Made by a program: the position numbers and the translations under genes
Shown here: piece after piece, positions 26,534 through 36,588 of the stretch
How positions within the stretch are numbered: position 1 is the stretch's first letter
Layout of the letters: each line of letters starts with the position of its first letter
The notes under the pieces: generated by a model
The model's database searches: none
Told to the model about the DNA's origin: nothing
The model's input: only the letters and a program-made list of their open reading frames with translations
NCBI GenBank assembly: GCA_016219375.1
Contig: JACRNC010000016.1
Span: forward strand, 321,744-385,743
Length of the DNA: 64,000 nucleotides
Source: Burkholderiales bacterium
Lineage (GTDB): Bacteria; Pseudomonadota; Gammaproteobacteria; Burkholderiales; Burkholderiaceae_C
Direction: 5' to 3'

Positions 26534-27478
26534 TCAGCGCGCGTGCAGCGGCTTGAGCACGCCGCGGGCGCGCGGGCGGCGCTGGGGTGCCTCGTCGGCG
26601 GCTTCTTCGGAGATCGGTCCGGCGATGCTCGCCTCGTCCGGAGAGGCCGTCACCGTGCCCAGCGACTGCGTGTGGCGCGGCGGCCAGTTGCGCAGTGACA
26701 GACGGCGCAGCAGGGCCACGCCGGGCTGGGCGGTGTAGCTGCGCTCCAGCACATGCGTGACCAGCCGCTTGTTGACGCGCTCGGTGATCACCAGCGTGGA
26801 GCAGCGCGTGCCGTAGCGGCCGTCCTCCGTGCGGATGAAGGCGGGCGACAGCACGCGCTCCCAGTCCAGCGACACGCCGGTGCGCGGCAGGTCGGCGTCG
26901 GGTGCGGGCTCGCGGTCGGACAGGGCGTCGAACAGCTCGTCGGCCAGCTCGTCGGCCGAGCCGCAGGCATGCAGCGCCTCGCCCAGGCGGGATTTCAGCC
27001 GCTGCACCTTGGGCCAGGGCGTGTCCAGCAGCGCGTTGGACAGGCCGTGGATGCCGCGGTCCACCGCGCAGGGCATGGTCTGGGTGTTGGACATCCAGTG
27101 GCAGGTGCCGGCTGCAAAGTCCGCGGCGATCAGGTTGAAGCCGTTGTAGCCGCCCATCGCGATGCGCGGCCAGAAGCGGTCCAGCGGCTGATCGCCGCGC
27201 AGCCACATGGGCACCAGCTCGCCGCGCGAGGGCGCCTGCGGGTCCTGCCGCGCCGGGTCGCGCACGTTGGTCACCAGCGCCAGCCGGCCCTGCAGCGTCA
27301 GGCCCATCCAGGTGCCGCCGGCGGTGAGATCCCGGCCGCCGAGCATTTCCGGCGCAGCAGGGTCGGGCCGCCACCAGGCCAGCCGGGCGGCGGTGCGGTC
27401 GAAGAATTCGTCGCGGTTGGCCGCGATGACCAGGGGGAAGCGCCGGCTGGCATCCAGCGCCAGCACGGCTAGGCACAT
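26534..27478 (-). CDS. NRDE-family protein (TANGO2-like)
   Basis: A 314-residue protein starting MCLAVLALD with the family motif ANRDEFFDR (Asn21-Glu24), RDLTAGGTWMG and ALVTNVRDP. The conserved Cys2 suggests an N-terminal nucleophile fold, but the biochemical role is not established; the eukaryotic relative TANGO2 is linked to lipid and heme handling. Its start overlaps the end of the DUF4936 gene by 10 bases, so they are cotranscribed. Confidence 0.88.
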   Translation of the reverse strand: MCLAVLALDASRRFPLVIAANRDEFFDRTAARLAWWRPDPAAPEMLGGRDLTAGGTWMGLTLQGRLALVTNVRDPARQDPQAPSRGELVPMWLRGDQPLDRFWPRIAMGGYNGFNLIAADFAAGTCHWMSNTQTMPCAVDRGIHGLSNALLDTPWPKVQRLKSRLGEALHACGSADELADELFDALSDREPAPDADLPRTGVSLDWERVLSPAFIRTEDGRYGTRCSTLVITERVNKRLVTHVLERSYTAQPGVALLRRLSLRNWPPRHTQSLGTVTASPDEASIAGPISEEAADEAPQRRPRARGVLKPLHAR

Positions 27479-27780
27479 GGGACGAAGGCCTCCACGTGGC
27501 GCGCGGCCGGCATGCCGGGCAGGGCGCGCAGCGCGCTCTCGATGCGCTCGTGCAGTTCGGCGGGCAGGCCGCCGCAGTGGGTATAGGTCTCCATCCAGGT
27601 CGCCTCGTCAGGGTCGGCCGATGCGGCACCGGGCGCAGGGCAGCGCACCAGCAGCCGCGCCTGCAGGCCGGGATGGTTGTCCATCAGGCCGCGCTGCGCA
27701 GCGCGCACGGCCTCACGCAGGGCCGCGGCATCGCAGGCTTGCACACGGTAGTAGATGTAGAGCTCCACAGGCGGCGGCAT
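27469..27780 (-). CDS. DUF4936-family protein
   Basis: The 103-residue version begins MPPPVELYIYYRVQ, the usual opening of DUF4936 proteins, which occur in Betaproteobacteria and have no known function. It ends in a segment rich in conserved Cys/His (YTHCGG, AFVPCA). A longer in-frame ATG at 27867 would add 29 basic, low-complexity residues and is less likely. It sits between ygfZ and the NRDE gene on the same strand. Confidence 0.75.
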   Translation of the reverse strand: MPPPVELYIYYRVQACDAAALREAVRAAQRGLMDNHPGLQARLLVRCPAPGAASADPDEATWMETYTHCGGLPAELHERIESALRALPGMPAARHVEAFVPCA

Positions 27781-27899
27781 GCCCGGACGGGCGTGAACTT
27801 CTTGCGTCAAGCGGTGCGATCGTGGGCTGGCCGGCGGCCGGGGCCGTGGCCTTGCGGCGTGCGTCATGCCCGCGGAGGGCTCGGTGATCGGCGCGGCGT

Positions 27900-28934
27900 T
27901 CAGTCCGAAGCGGCTGTTTGCGTGGAGCTCTCGGCGGCTGCTGCTGCGTCGGCGGTCGCTGCCGACTCGTCGAGCTCCGGCACGGCATAGGGCAGGCCGG
28001 CCGGGCGCAGCAACGGGCCGCCGGCCGCGCCGGCGTGCAGGTCGCCTGCGGCCCAGGCGGCGAGCTTGACCTCCACCAGCGCGGCATAGCCGCCGCCGGG
28101 CGCGGGCGCGGCGTTGACCACCATGCCGGCCGGCTGGCCGGGGTCGGACGCGGCGAACACCTCCTGCCCCGCGGCCAGCGGTGCATCGCCAGCGGCGTCC
28201 ACATCGGCGCGCACCATGCGCCGCTTGAGTTTGCCCAGGTACTGGCTGCGGGCGACGATCTCCTGGCCCGGGTAGCAGCCCTTCTTGAAGTTCACCCCGC
28301 CGATGAGCTCCAGGTTGATCATCTGCGGCACGAACTGCTCCACCGTGGCCACCTCGATGCGCGGCACGCCGGTCTGCACCTCCAGCCAGCGCCAGTCGTC
28401 CAGGCTGAGGGCGGGCAGGGCGGCCAGCACGCCATCGGCCTCCTGTGCCGGGCCGATCCACAGCCAGGCGGGCGCGGCGCCCGCGGGCAGGGCGACGATG
28501 CGGGCATCGCCGCGCCGGGTCACCTGCCACGCGGCTTGCGGCATATCGGCACCCAGCCAGGCGCGGGCGCTTTCACCTGCCAGGCCCACGAGCGCCAGGC
28601 TGCCGCCGGCGTCCTCCAGCCGGGCCTTGGCCCGCAGCACGAACATGCGCAGCCGCTTGAGCGTGGCCGGCAGCACGTCGGCACTGCAGGCCAGCCACAG
28701 GCGATCGGCCTGCGGGCGCAGCAGCAGCAGGCTGGCCAGCATGCGGCCCTTGGCATTGCAATAGGCGGCCAGGCGGGCCTCGGCCTCGCCCAGGTGCTGC
28801 ACGTCCTGGCTGAGCTGACCGTGCAGGAAGCTGGCGGCGTCGTCGCCGGTGGCCTCGATCAGGCCCCAGTGCGCCAGCCGCACGGCACCGTCGAGCGCGG
28901 CCGGGGTGGGGTCGGGCAGATGGATGGGGGTCAT
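27900..28934 (-). CDS. ygfZ: Folate-binding protein YgfZ
   Basis: A 344-residue member of the GcvT-like folate-binding family with the diagnostic KGCYPGQE (Cys220). YgfZ uses tetrahydrofolate and supports assembly or repair of certain Fe-S enzymes in the cytoplasm. The Ala/Ser/Thr-rich tail after residue 315 looks unstructured. It is divergent from mltG, with 111 bases between the two starts. Confidence 0.93.
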   Translation of the reverse strand: MTPIHLPDPTPAALDGAVRLAHWGLIEATGDDAASFLHGQLSQDVQHLGEAEARLAAYCNAKGRMLASLLLLRPQADRLWLACSADVLPATLKRLRMFVLRAKARLEDAGGSLALVGLAGESARAWLGADMPQAAWQVTRRGDARIVALPAGAAPAWLWIGPAQEADGVLAALPALSLDDWRWLEVQTGVPRIEVATVEQFVPQMINLELIGGVNFKKGCYPGQEIVARSQYLGKLKRRMVRADVDAAGDAPLAAGQEVFAASDPGQPAGMVVNAAPAPGGGYAALVEVKLAAWAAGDLHAGAAGGPLLRPAGLPYAVPELDESAATADAAAAAESSTQTAASD

Positions 28935-29045
28935 ATCATTGTCCGTTTCGGCCGGGGCTGCTGGCAGGCACGGCGGTATGCCGTGGCGCGGCAGGCGGGC
29001 GGCAAGAGGATCTGCAAAAAGGCTCTGGATGATGAGGCAAAACGG

Positions 29046-30065
29046 ATGGTGATGCGCCGTGCCAGGCGACTGCTGGCGACGCTGCTGGCGGCGGCTGTCC
29101 TTGTGGGCGGGCTGCTGGCCGCGGCGGGAGCTTGGTGGGTGCTGCGCCCGCTGCCCCTGGCGCGCGATGCGGTGGAGCTGTCCATCGAGCCGGGCACCTC
29201 GCCGCGCGAGATCGCCCGCGCCTGGTCCGCAGCCGGGGTGGAGGTCTCGCCCTTCCTGCTGTATGAGTGGTTCCGCTGGTCCGGCCAGGCCACGCGCATC
29301 CGCGCCGGCAGCTACCAGGCCACGCCGGGCATGTCGGCCCACGGCCTGCTGCGCATGATGGTGCAGGGCGACGAGCGCCTGGCCGTGGTGCGGCTGATCG
29401 AAGGCTGGACGTTCAAGCGCGTGCGCGAAGAGCTCGCCCGCTCGCCCGACCTGCGGCCCGACACCGCCGCCATGAGCGACGCGCAGATCATGGCCGCCCT
29501 GGGCCAGCCCGGCATGCCGGCAGAAGGCCGCTTCTTCCCCGACACCTACAGCTTCAGCAAGGGCAGCAGCGACCTGGAGGTGCTGCGCCGCGCCCACCGT
29601 GCCATGCAGCAGCGCCTGGCCGACGCCTGGGTGCAGCGCGCGCCCGGCCTGCCGCTGCGCAGCCCGGACGAGGCGCTGATCCTGGCCTCCATCGTCGAGA
29701 AGGAAACCGGCCACGAGGAAGACCGCGGCCTGGTCGCGGGCGTCTTCATCAACCGGCTGCGCATCGGCATGCCGCTGCAGACCGACCCCACGGTGATCTA
29801 CGGCCTGGGCGATGCGTTCGACGGCAACCTGCGCCGGCGCGACCTGCTCACCGACACGCCGTTCAACACCTACACCCGTGCCGGCCTGCCGCCCACGCCC
29901 ATCGCCCTGCCGGGCAAGGCCTCGCTGCTGGCCGCGGTGAAGCCGGCGCAGACCAAGGCGCTGTACTTCGTCGCCCGCGGTGATGGCCGCAGCGCCTTCA
30001 GTGAATCCCTGGCCGAGCACAACCGCGCGGTCGACCGCTACCAACGGGGCCGCACGTCGCCATGA
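29046..30065 (+). CDS. mltG: Endolytic murein transglycosylase MltG
   Basis: A 339-residue protein with one N-terminal membrane segment (about residues 9-32), a LysM-like region, then the YceG/MltG core: [11 protein letters not shown] and ASIVEKETG with the predicted catalytic Glu218. It cuts nascent peptidoglycan at the inner membrane and so sets glycan length. Either ATG at 29046 or 29052 could start it. The stop overlaps the tmk start (ATGA), the usual order in proteobacteria. Confidence 0.95.
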   Translation: MVMRRARRLLATLLAAAVLVGGLLAAAGAWWVLRPLPLARDAVELSIEPGTSPREIARAWSAAGVEVSPFLLYEWFRWSGQATRIRAGSYQATPGMSAHGLLRMMVQGDERLAVVRLIEGWTFKRVREELARSPDLRPDTAAMSDAQIMAALGQPGMPAEGRFFPDTYSFSKGSSDLEVLRRAHRAMQQRLADAWVQRAPGLPLRSPDEALILASIVEKETGHEEDRGLVAGVFINRLRIGMPLQTDPTVIYGLGDAFDGNLRRRDLLTDTPFNTYTRAGLPPTPIALPGKASLLAAVKPAQTKALYFVARGDGRSAFSESLAEHNRAVDRYQRGRTSP

Positions 30066-30709
30066 ACCTTGATCTGCTGCGGGGCCGCTTCATCACCTTC
30101 GAGGGCATCGACGGCGCGGGCAAGACCACGCACGTCGATGCGCTGGAGTCCCGGCTGCGGGCGGCCGGCCTGGACGTGCTGCGCACCCGCGAGCCCGGCG
30201 GCACACCGCTGGCCGAGACGCTGCGCGGCCTGCTGCTGCACAGCGCGATGGATGCCCTGACCGAAAGCCTGCTCGTCTTCGCCGCGCGGCGCGACCACCT
30301 GCAGCAGGTGATCGAGCCGGCCCTGGCTTGCGGCGCCACCGTGCTGTGCGACCGCTACACCGACGCCACCTTCGCCTACCAGGGCGGCGGTCGCGGCTTC
30401 GACCGCGCGGTGCTGAGCCAGCTCGAAGCCTGGGTGCAGGCCGGCCGCCAGCCCGACCTGACGCTGTGGTTCCGCCTGACACCAGAAGTGGCCGCCGCGC
30501 GCCTGGCCGGCGCCCGCCAGCCCGACCGCTTCGAGGCCATGAACAGCGACTTCTTCAGCCGCGTGGATGCGGGCTATGCCGAGCGCCAGGCGGCCGATCC
30601 GGCGCGCTTCGTCTGCATCGACGCCGACCAGCCGGTGCAGGCCGTGGCCGATGCGGTGCAGGCCGGGCTGGATGCAGCGCTGGCGCGCTGGTCGGCCGCG
30701 AGGGTCTGA
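30062..30709 (+). CDS. tmk: Thymidylate kinase
   Basis: A 215-residue kinase with the P-loop [11 protein letters not shown], the DR[YF] motif in [17 protein letters not shown], and the TREPGG loop. It phosphorylates dTMP to dTDP. It is coupled by a 4-base overlap to mltG and followed 5 bases later by holB. Confidence 0.97.
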   Translation: MNLDLLRGRFITFEGIDGAGKTTHVDALESRLRAAGLDVLRTREPGGTPLAETLRGLLLHSAMDALTESLLVFAARRDHLQQVIEPALACGATVLCDRYTDATFAYQGGGRGFDRAVLSQLEAWVQAGRQPDLTLWFRLTPEVAAARLAGARQPDRFEAMNSDFFSRVDAGYAERQAADPARFVCIDADQPVQAVADAVQAGLDAALARWSAARV

Positions 30710-30714
30710 GCACG

Positions 30715-31776
30715 ATGGCACCTGCCCGCAGCCAACCCCAAGCCGGCACCGGCCCCGACACCGACGGCGGCACGGCGCCCGACGGCCTGCCCTGGCTCGG
30801 CCGCCCGCTGGCCCAGGCCCTGGCCACGCAGCGCGGCCATGCGCTGCTGGTGCAGGGGCCGCCCGGCGTGGGGCAGTTCAGCTTCTGCCTGCAGCTGGCC
30901 CAGGCGTGGCTGTGCGAGGCCCCCGGCCGGTTGGCCGACCACACAGCCTGTGGCACCTGCGCCAGCTGCCACCTGTTTGCCGTGCGCGCCCACCCGGACC
31001 TGCTGGTGCTGCTGCCCGAGGCGCTGCAGGCCGCGCTCGGCTGGGGTGCGGATGAAGAAGGCGAGGCGCGCAGCGAGGCCAGGTCCAAGGCCAAGCCCAG
31101 CGCCGAGATCAAGGTCGATGCCGTGCGCAAGGCCGTCTCCTTCGCCCAGCAGACCTCGGCCCGCGGCGGGGCCAAGGTGGTGGTGCTGCACCCGGCCGAG
31201 CAGATGAACGCGATCGCGGCCAACACCCTGCTCAAGACGCTGGAGGAGCCGCCCGGCGCGGCGCGCTTCATCCTCAGCACCGGCGCGGTGGATGCGCTGC
31301 TGCCCACCATCCGCAGCCGCTGCCAGCAGGTGCGCCTGCCGCTGCCGCCGGCCGAGGATGCGTTGCCCTGGCTGCAGGCGCGCGGCCTGCAGTCGCCCCA
31401 GGTGCTGCTGGCCGCAGCCGGTGGCCAGCCGCTGACCGCGCTGGAGCTGGCCGAGGCCGGCCTCACCGCGGACCGCTGGGCGCAGCTGCCGCGCCAGGTC
31501 GCCCAGGGCCAGGCCGGTGCGCTGGCCCAGCAGCCGCTGCCGCGGGTGATCGACGTGCTGTCCAAGCTCTGCCACGACGCGGCCGTCAAGGCCGTGGGCG
31601 GCCAGCCGCGCTACTTCCCGGCCGATGCCGTGCCCGCCGACGCCGACCCCGCGCGGCTGACCGCCTGGGCCGCCGCGCTGCGCCGCACGCAGCGCCATGC
31701 CGATCACCCGCTGGCGCTGCCGCTGCAGCTGGAGGCCCTGCTGATCCAGGCAAGACAGGCGCTTGCAGGGGCGTAA
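30715..31776 (+). CDS. holB: DNA polymerase III subunit delta'
   Basis: A 353-residue clamp-loader subunit. The zinc module is present (Cys67, Cys79, Cys82, Cys85; CGTCASC). The Walker A reads GPPGVGQ instead of ending in GK, as expected for the non-ATPase delta' subunit. The sensor/SRC region is TIRSRCQQVRL. An acidic-basic insert near residues 110-125 (EGEARSEARSKAKPSAE) is a local oddity. Cytoplasmic, part of the tau/delta/delta' loader. Confidence 0.94.
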   Translation: MAPARSQPQAGTGPDTDGGTAPDGLPWLGRPLAQALATQRGHALLVQGPPGVGQFSFCLQLAQAWLCEAPGRLADHTACGTCASCHLFAVRAHPDLLVLLPEALQAALGWGADEEGEARSEARSKAKPSAEIKVDAVRKAVSFAQQTSARGGAKVVVLHPAEQMNAIAANTLLKTLEEPPGAARFILSTGAVDALLPTIRSRCQQVRLPLPPAEDALPWLQARGLQSPQVLLAAAGGQPLTALELAEAGLTADRWAQLPRQVAQGQAGALAQQPLPRVIDVLSKLCHDAAVKAVGGQPRYFPADAVPADADPARLTAWAAALRRTQRHADHPLALPLQLEALLIQARQALAGA

Positions 31777-31819
31777 TTCCCAGCCTGGGCGCCGGCAGCC
31801 GCGCACTACACTGCCCGGC

Positions 31820-32221
31820 ATGAGTGAAGTCAGCAGTCGCCCCGCCGCGCCCACGTCAGGCGCGGCTGCCGCCGCCGGGGCGAACCGGCCCAGCGTCATC
31901 CAGCTGGTCTTCCGCGAGAAGGGCGCGCTCTACGCGGCCTACATCCCGCTGTTTGCTGATGGTGGCCTGTTCGTGCCGACCACGCGCGACTACAAGCTCG
32001 GCGACGACATCTACCTGCTGCTGTCCCTGCCCGAGGATCCGCAGCGCTATCCGGTCGCCGGCAAGGTGGCCTGGATCACGCCGGCCAACGCCTCCGGCGG
32101 CCGCACCCAGGGCGTGGGTGTGCGCTTTCCGGCCGACGAGAAAACCCGCCAGCTGCGCGTGAAGATCGAAGAGATCCTGGGCACCGCGATCTCCTCGTCC
32201 AAGCCCACGCAGACCATCTGA
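31820..32221 (+). CDS. PilZ-domain protein
   Basis: A 133-residue protein with a polar N-terminus (~25 aa) and one PilZ domain: YIPLFADGGLFVPTT, GDDIYLLLSLPED and the strand VAGKVAWITPAN. The RxxxR and DxSxxG c-di-GMP motifs are not obvious, as in the type IV pilus PilZ proteins that do not bind c-di-GMP. The position after holB and before tatD is conserved in many proteobacteria and fits a twitching-motility role. Confidence 0.88.
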   Translation: MSEVSSRPAAPTSGAAAAAGANRPSVIQLVFREKGALYAAYIPLFADGGLFVPTTRDYKLGDDIYLLLSLPEDPQRYPVAGKVAWITPANASGGRTQGVGVRFPADEKTRQLRVKIEEILGTAISSSKPTQTI

Positions 32222-32451
32222 GGCTCAGGCCCGCCGAGGGCGCCGCCGGCTAAGCCCGCGCCGCCGTCCCGAACCGCAGGCGGGCGGTAGCATCGCGCCC
32301 GTCCTCCAGGGCCGCGCGAGATCTTGACCCCGCAGTCTGCGCATGGCGGCGCCGTCTCCCGACGGTGTCCGGTCTCCTGGCCATCTCCGCCGCCATCTCC
32401 GCGGCCTTCTCGCCAGCGCCATGTCACCCGGCGCCTTCAGTCTTCGCAGTC

Positions 32452-33237
32452 ATGTACGTCGATTCCCACTGCCATCTCGACTTCCCCGAGCTGCAGGCCG
32501 AGCTGCCCGCTATCCGCCAGGCTATGGCCGATGCGCAGGTGGACCGGGCGCTGTGCATCTCCACCACGCTGGAGGCCTTTCCCGGCGTGCACCGGCTGGC
32601 GCTGGACCACGACAACTTCTGGGCCACCGTGGGCGTGCATCCGGACAACGAAGGCGTGCGCGAGCCATCGGTGGACGAGCTCGTTGAACTGGCCGGCCTG
32701 CCGCGCGTGGTGGGCATCGGCGAGACGGGGCTGGACTACTACCGCCTGGGCGACCGCTCGCCGGCCGAGATGGAATGGCAGCGCGAGCGCTTCCGCGTGC
32801 ACATCCGCGCTGCCCGGCGCACCGGCAAGCCGCTCATCATCCACACCCGCAGCGCCAGCGCCGACACGCTGGCCATCCTGCGTGAAGAGGGCGGCGGCGA
32901 GGTTCGCGGCGTCTTCCACTGCTTTACCGAGACACGAGAGGTGGCCCGCGCCGCACTCGATCTGGGCTTTCACATCTCGTTTTCCGGCATCCTCACCTTC
33001 AAGAACGCGGCCGACCTGCGCGAGGTGGCGCGCGAGGTGCCGCTGGATCGCTGCCTGATCGAGACCGACAGCCCCTATCTGGCGCCGGTGCCGTATCGCG
33101 GCAAGACCAACACGCCGGCCTATGTGCCGTTTGTCGCCCGGCAACTGGCCGAGCTCAAGGGCTGCACGCCCGAGGCCGTGGGCGAGGCCACCAGCCGCAA
33201 CTTCGAGCGCCTGTTCGGCGTGCCGGCGCGCGGCTGA
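32452..33237 (+). CDS. tatD: TatD-family metal-dependent hydrolase
   Basis: A 261-residue TIM-barrel hydrolase starting MYVDSHCHLDF (metal-binding HxH), with GIGETGLDYYR, IHTRSA, FHCFTET and ETDSPYLAP giving the remaining metal ligands. TatD relatives are Mg-dependent DNases involved in DNA repair or degradation. The place after holB/pilZ matches E. coli ycfH. The window holds a second, more divergent copy at 58149. Confidence 0.93.
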   Translation: MYVDSHCHLDFPELQAELPAIRQAMADAQVDRALCISTTLEAFPGVHRLALDHDNFWATVGVHPDNEGVREPSVDELVELAGLPRVVGIGETGLDYYRLGDRSPAEMEWQRERFRVHIRAARRTGKPLIIHTRSASADTLAILREEGGGEVRGVFHCFTETREVARAALDLGFHISFSGILTFKNAADLREVAREVPLDRCLIETDSPYLAPVPYRGKTNTPAYVPFVARQLAELKGCTPEAVGEATSRNFERLFGVPARG

Positions 33238-33530
33238 ACACGGCGTGGCGGTGGCGGCTCGGGCGGGCTGAGACAGGCTGAGACGGGCCCAGTACAGGGC
33301 CTGACGCGCGGCCCGGTGGAAGCTGCCCTGGCAGCCGGTTGGCGGGCACTGCCGCTGGCGTGTGAGGCGCTTCACGAGCGGCGGCGCGATGTCGGCGCGG
33401 CGCTGCGGGTCCGTCCGCTCCGCACCGACCCTTGTCAGCGCGATTCCGACTTGCGGTATGGCCGGGCCCCGACTGTCCGGCAAAGAGGCCGATCCCTAGA
33501 GTTGAGTCCATCAATTCATCGGAGGCCGCC

Positions 33531-33758
33531 ATGCAACTGCAGGACATCATCGCCAACCCGTTCGCTCTCATGATGGACCCGCAGGGCGTGGTCGATGCGA
33601 TGGAGCGCTCGGAGCGCCTGCAGCGCCTGCAGCGCCGCGTGTGCCGGCCGCTGGACAAGCCGCTGATCCCGCATGCCGATGGCGATCAGGCCGACTTCGA
33701 CAGCGAGATCGAGCGCGACGGCGACGCCATCGAGCTGCGCACCGGCCAGCCGATCTGA
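33531..33758 (+). CDS. Small hypothetical protein
   Basis: A 75-residue protein with an excellent ribosome site (GGAGG at 33521). The N-terminal half has an amphipathic helix (MERSERLQRLQRRVCRPLDK) and the C-terminal half is acidic. No domain is recognised. It is followed by a strong terminator, which supports independent expression. It has no evident relation to tatD upstream (293-base gap in which I see no gene). Confidence 0.6.
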   Translation: MQLQDIIANPFALMMDPQGVVDAMERSERLQRLQRRVCRPLDKPLIPHADGDQADFDSEIERDGDAIELRTGQPI

Positions 33759-33864
33759 GCCGACCGACCGAATCGAATAGATCAAGAGGGGAAGGGAGGC
33801 GGTGCAAGCCGTCTCTTGTGTGCGCCGGAGGGTGGCGCACGGATGACAGGGGGTTCTTCCTTGA

Positions 33865-33899
33865 GCCGCCGCGCCTGCAAAGGCCGGCGGCTTTTTCTT
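33865..33899 (+). terminator. Rho-independent terminator
   Basis: GCCGCC (33865-33870) pairs with GGCGGC (33886-33891), with an inner GCCT-GCAA-AGGC helix, followed by TTTTTCTT. It ends the small gene and lies just before the convergent GGDEF/EAL gene. Confidence 0.85.
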
Positions 33900-33939
33900 C
33901 ATGTGCCGGCGCGGCCCCACCGGCCAGCGCCCGGCGGGA

Positions 33940-36366
33940 TCAGCCCGCCGGCTCTGTGGCAGCGGGCTGCTGCAGCGCCTGCAGGTAGGGCGCCACCTGC
34001 TCGGTGGGCATTGGCCGCGCGGTCAGGAAGCCCTGCACGTCGGTGCAGCCCAGCTCGCGCACGGCCTGCAGCTGGCCGGCCGTCTCCACGCCCTCGGCCG
34101 TGGTCTGCAGGCCCAGGGCCTGGGCCAGGTGCACGATGGCGCGCACGATGGCCAGCGACTCGGGGTCGCCCTCCAGCGTGCGCACGAACATGCCGTCGAT
34201 CTTGAGCTTGTCCAGCGGGAAGTGGCGCAGATAGGCGAGCGACGAGTAGCCGGTGCCGAAGTCGTCCACCGCCACGCGCACGCCCTGCTCGCGCAGCGCG
34301 CGCAGCGTGGACTGCACGGCGCTGCTGTCCTGGATCAGGGCCGACTCGGTGATCTCCAGCTCCAGCCGCTGCGGCGCCAGGCCGCTGCCCTGCAGCGCGC
34401 GCTGCACGGCCTCGACGATGCCGGCCTCGCGGAACTGCACGGCCGACAGGTTGACCGCCACGCGCAGCTCGCCCGGCCAGGTGCAGGCCTGGCGGCAGGC
34501 CTCGGTGAGCACCCATTCGCCGATGGCCACGATCAGGCCGGTCTCCTCGGCCAGCGGGATGAACTCGGCCGGCGACACCAGCCCGCGCGTGGGATGGCGC
34601 CAGCGCAGCAGCGCCTCGAAGCCGGTGACTGCGCCGCTGTGCAGGTCGATCTGCGGCTGGAAGTGCAGGCCGAACTCGCGGCGCTGCACCGCGTCGCGCA
34701 GGTCGTGCTGCAGCGTCAGCCGCTCGCGGGCGCGCTCGTCCATCTGCCGGTCGAAGAAGCGGAAGGTGCTGCGCCCGGCGGCCTTGGCGGCATAGAGCGC
34801 CAGGTCGGCGCTCTTGAGCAGGGTGTGCGGGTCCTGGCCGTCCTGCGGCGCCATCGCGATGCCGATGCTGGTGCTCACGGGGATGCGCGCCTCATCGACC
34901 ACGCATGGCGCGGCAAAGGTGTCGAGCAGCCGCTGGGCCAGCGCGGCCACCTGCTCGGGCCGGGTGGCCTCCCAGCTGATGATGGCGAACTCGTCGCCGC
35001 CGATGCGCGCCAGCAGGTCGCCGCCGTGCACGCAGGCCAGCAGCCGGCGGGCGACGATCTGCAGCAGCCGGTCGCCCCTGTGATGGCCCAGCGAGTCGTT
35101 GATGGTCTTGAAGTTGTCCAGGTCCAGGAAGATCAGCGCGCACGGGCGCTTGGGCTGCTGGCCGGCGTCCTGCAGGCGCTGCAGGTGGGCGCTGAACTGA
35201 TGGCGGTTGGCCAGGCCGGTCAGGGCGTCGAAGTTGGCCAGGCGGGCCATCTCCTGGTGGGCGCGGCGGGCCTGCGTGATGTCGCTGCCCACCCCGCGCC
35301 AGCCGCTGAAGCGCCCCTGCTCGTCGTGCAGGGGCTTGGCCGTCAGCGACCACCAGCGGCGCTCGTCGCCCACCTGCACCGGCACGGCCACGGCACGGAA
35401 GGGCATGCGCGCGGCCAGGTGGGCGCGCAGGGTCTGCAGCGCCTCGGTCTCCTCCAGCGTCTGCGCGCCCAGCGAGGCGGTCAGCAGGTCCAAGAGGGCC
35501 GATTGGCGCAGCGCGGCGGCCGGCCGGCCCAGCGCGTCGGCCAGCCGGGTGGAGACATGGCTGAGCCGGCCGGCGGCGTCGGTCTCCCAGAGCCAGTCGC
35601 TGGCGTGCTGCTCGAAGTCGTGCAGCAGCAGGCCGATGGTCTGGCTCTGGCGCTCGGCCTGCGCCGCTGCGCGCAGCCCGGCCAGGAAGACGCGCGCATT
35701 GGCCGCGATGGTGCCGATGACGATGACGGCGTAGACCAGCAGCAGCGTGCCGAGATTCATCGTCACGATGCCGTTTTCGCGCACCAGGGCGACGAAGGCG
35801 CCGGCGGTGAGCACGACGACGAAGCTGATCGCCGCATGGGCCACCGGCGCCAGCGTGAAGGCGCCGGCGCACAGCATGCCGGCGGTGACGCAGGCGACGA
35901 TGAGCTGGGCGTCGCGCGAGGCATTGGGGAACAGCACCGCCGGCACGCAGGCCCACAGCAAGGCGGTGAGCGTGGCCACCCGCGTGGTGCGCGCCAGCTG
36001 TGCCCGCGACACCTGCCGCAAGGTACGCGACTGCACCCGCTGCCAGTAGTAGCCGATGCCCAGGCCCGCGCCCACCATCAGCACCGACCAGGCCATCAGC
36101 GGGCCGCGCGGGACGCTGTCCCAGAACAGGGTGCAGACGATGATGACGTAGAGGAACTGCGCGACCAGGATCAGCGGCGTGAGCTGCAGGATGGCGCTGA
36201 GCTGGCGGAAGCGGAAGTGGCCGGCCTGCGGGCCGTCCACCGCCTCCACGGCCTCCCAGTGCTGGCGGGCAGCGGCATAGCGCTGGCGCAGGCGCTGGGC
36301 CAGGCTGCCCAGCAAGCCGCCGTTGCCCACGGACAGCGCGGCGCGCTCAGGCAGTTGAGCGGCCAT
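33940..36366 (-). CDS. Membrane-bound GGDEF/EAL cyclic-di-GMP protein
   Basis: An 808-residue protein. The first ~230 residues hold about six hydrophobic segments. A PAS domain follows (WLWETDAAGRLSHVS), then GGDEF with an intact RIGGDEFAI motif and EAL with GFEALLRWRH, NLSAVQF, ELEITESAL, DDFGTGYSSL and KIDG. Both synthesis and hydrolysis of c-di-GMP are therefore chemically possible, though such hybrids usually have one dominant activity. No other c-di-GMP gene is adjacent. Confidence 0.94.
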   Translation of the reverse strand: MAAQLPERAALSVGNGGLLGSLAQRLRQRYAAARQHWEAVEAVDGPQAGHFRFRQLSAILQLTPLILVAQFLYVIIVCTLFWDSVPRGPLMAWSVLMVGAGLGIGYYWQRVQSRTLRQVSRAQLARTTRVATLTALLWACVPAVLFPNASRDAQLIVACVTAGMLCAGAFTLAPVAHAAISFVVVLTAGAFVALVRENGIVTMNLGTLLLVYAVIVIGTIAANARVFLAGLRAAAQAERQSQTIGLLLHDFEQHASDWLWETDAAGRLSHVSTRLADALGRPAAALRQSALLDLLTASLGAQTLEETEALQTLRAHLAARMPFRAVAVPVQVGDERRWWSLTAKPLHDEQGRFSGWRGVGSDITQARRAHQEMARLANFDALTGLANRHQFSAHLQRLQDAGQQPKRPCALIFLDLDNFKTINDSLGHHRGDRLLQIVARRLLACVHGGDLLARIGGDEFAIISWEATRPEQVAALAQRLLDTFAAPCVVDEARIPVSTSIGIAMAPQDGQDPHTLLKSADLALYAAKAAGRSTFRFFDRQMDERARERLTLQHDLRDAVQRREFGLHFQPQIDLHSGAVTGFEALLRWRHPTRGLVSPAEFIPLAEETGLIVAIGEWVLTEACRQACTWPGELRVAVNLSAVQFREAGIVEAVQRALQGSGLAPQRLELEITESALIQDSSAVQSTLRALREQGVRVAVDDFGTGYSSLAYLRHFPLDKLKIDGMFVRTLEGDPESLAIVRAIVHLAQALGLQTTAEGVETAGQLQAVRELGCTDVQGFLTARPMPTEQVAPYLQALQQPAATEPAG

Positions 36367-36588
36367 GCGGCAAACCCCGGCAGGGATGAGGGTGGGTGGT
36401 GGGCATACGAAGCGGTCGCGGAACAGCCGACGCTATTTCGTAAGCCATTGTGAAAGCACCCCCTCGGCCGACGTGCGCGGGTCTTCACCGGCACAGGCCC
36501 CCGCAGGTGAGCGGCTGCAAACCCTGGCATCTCATCGCGCCGCAAGCGGGCAACGCGGACGGCCCCGCCCCCGGCGGGCAACAAGCCG

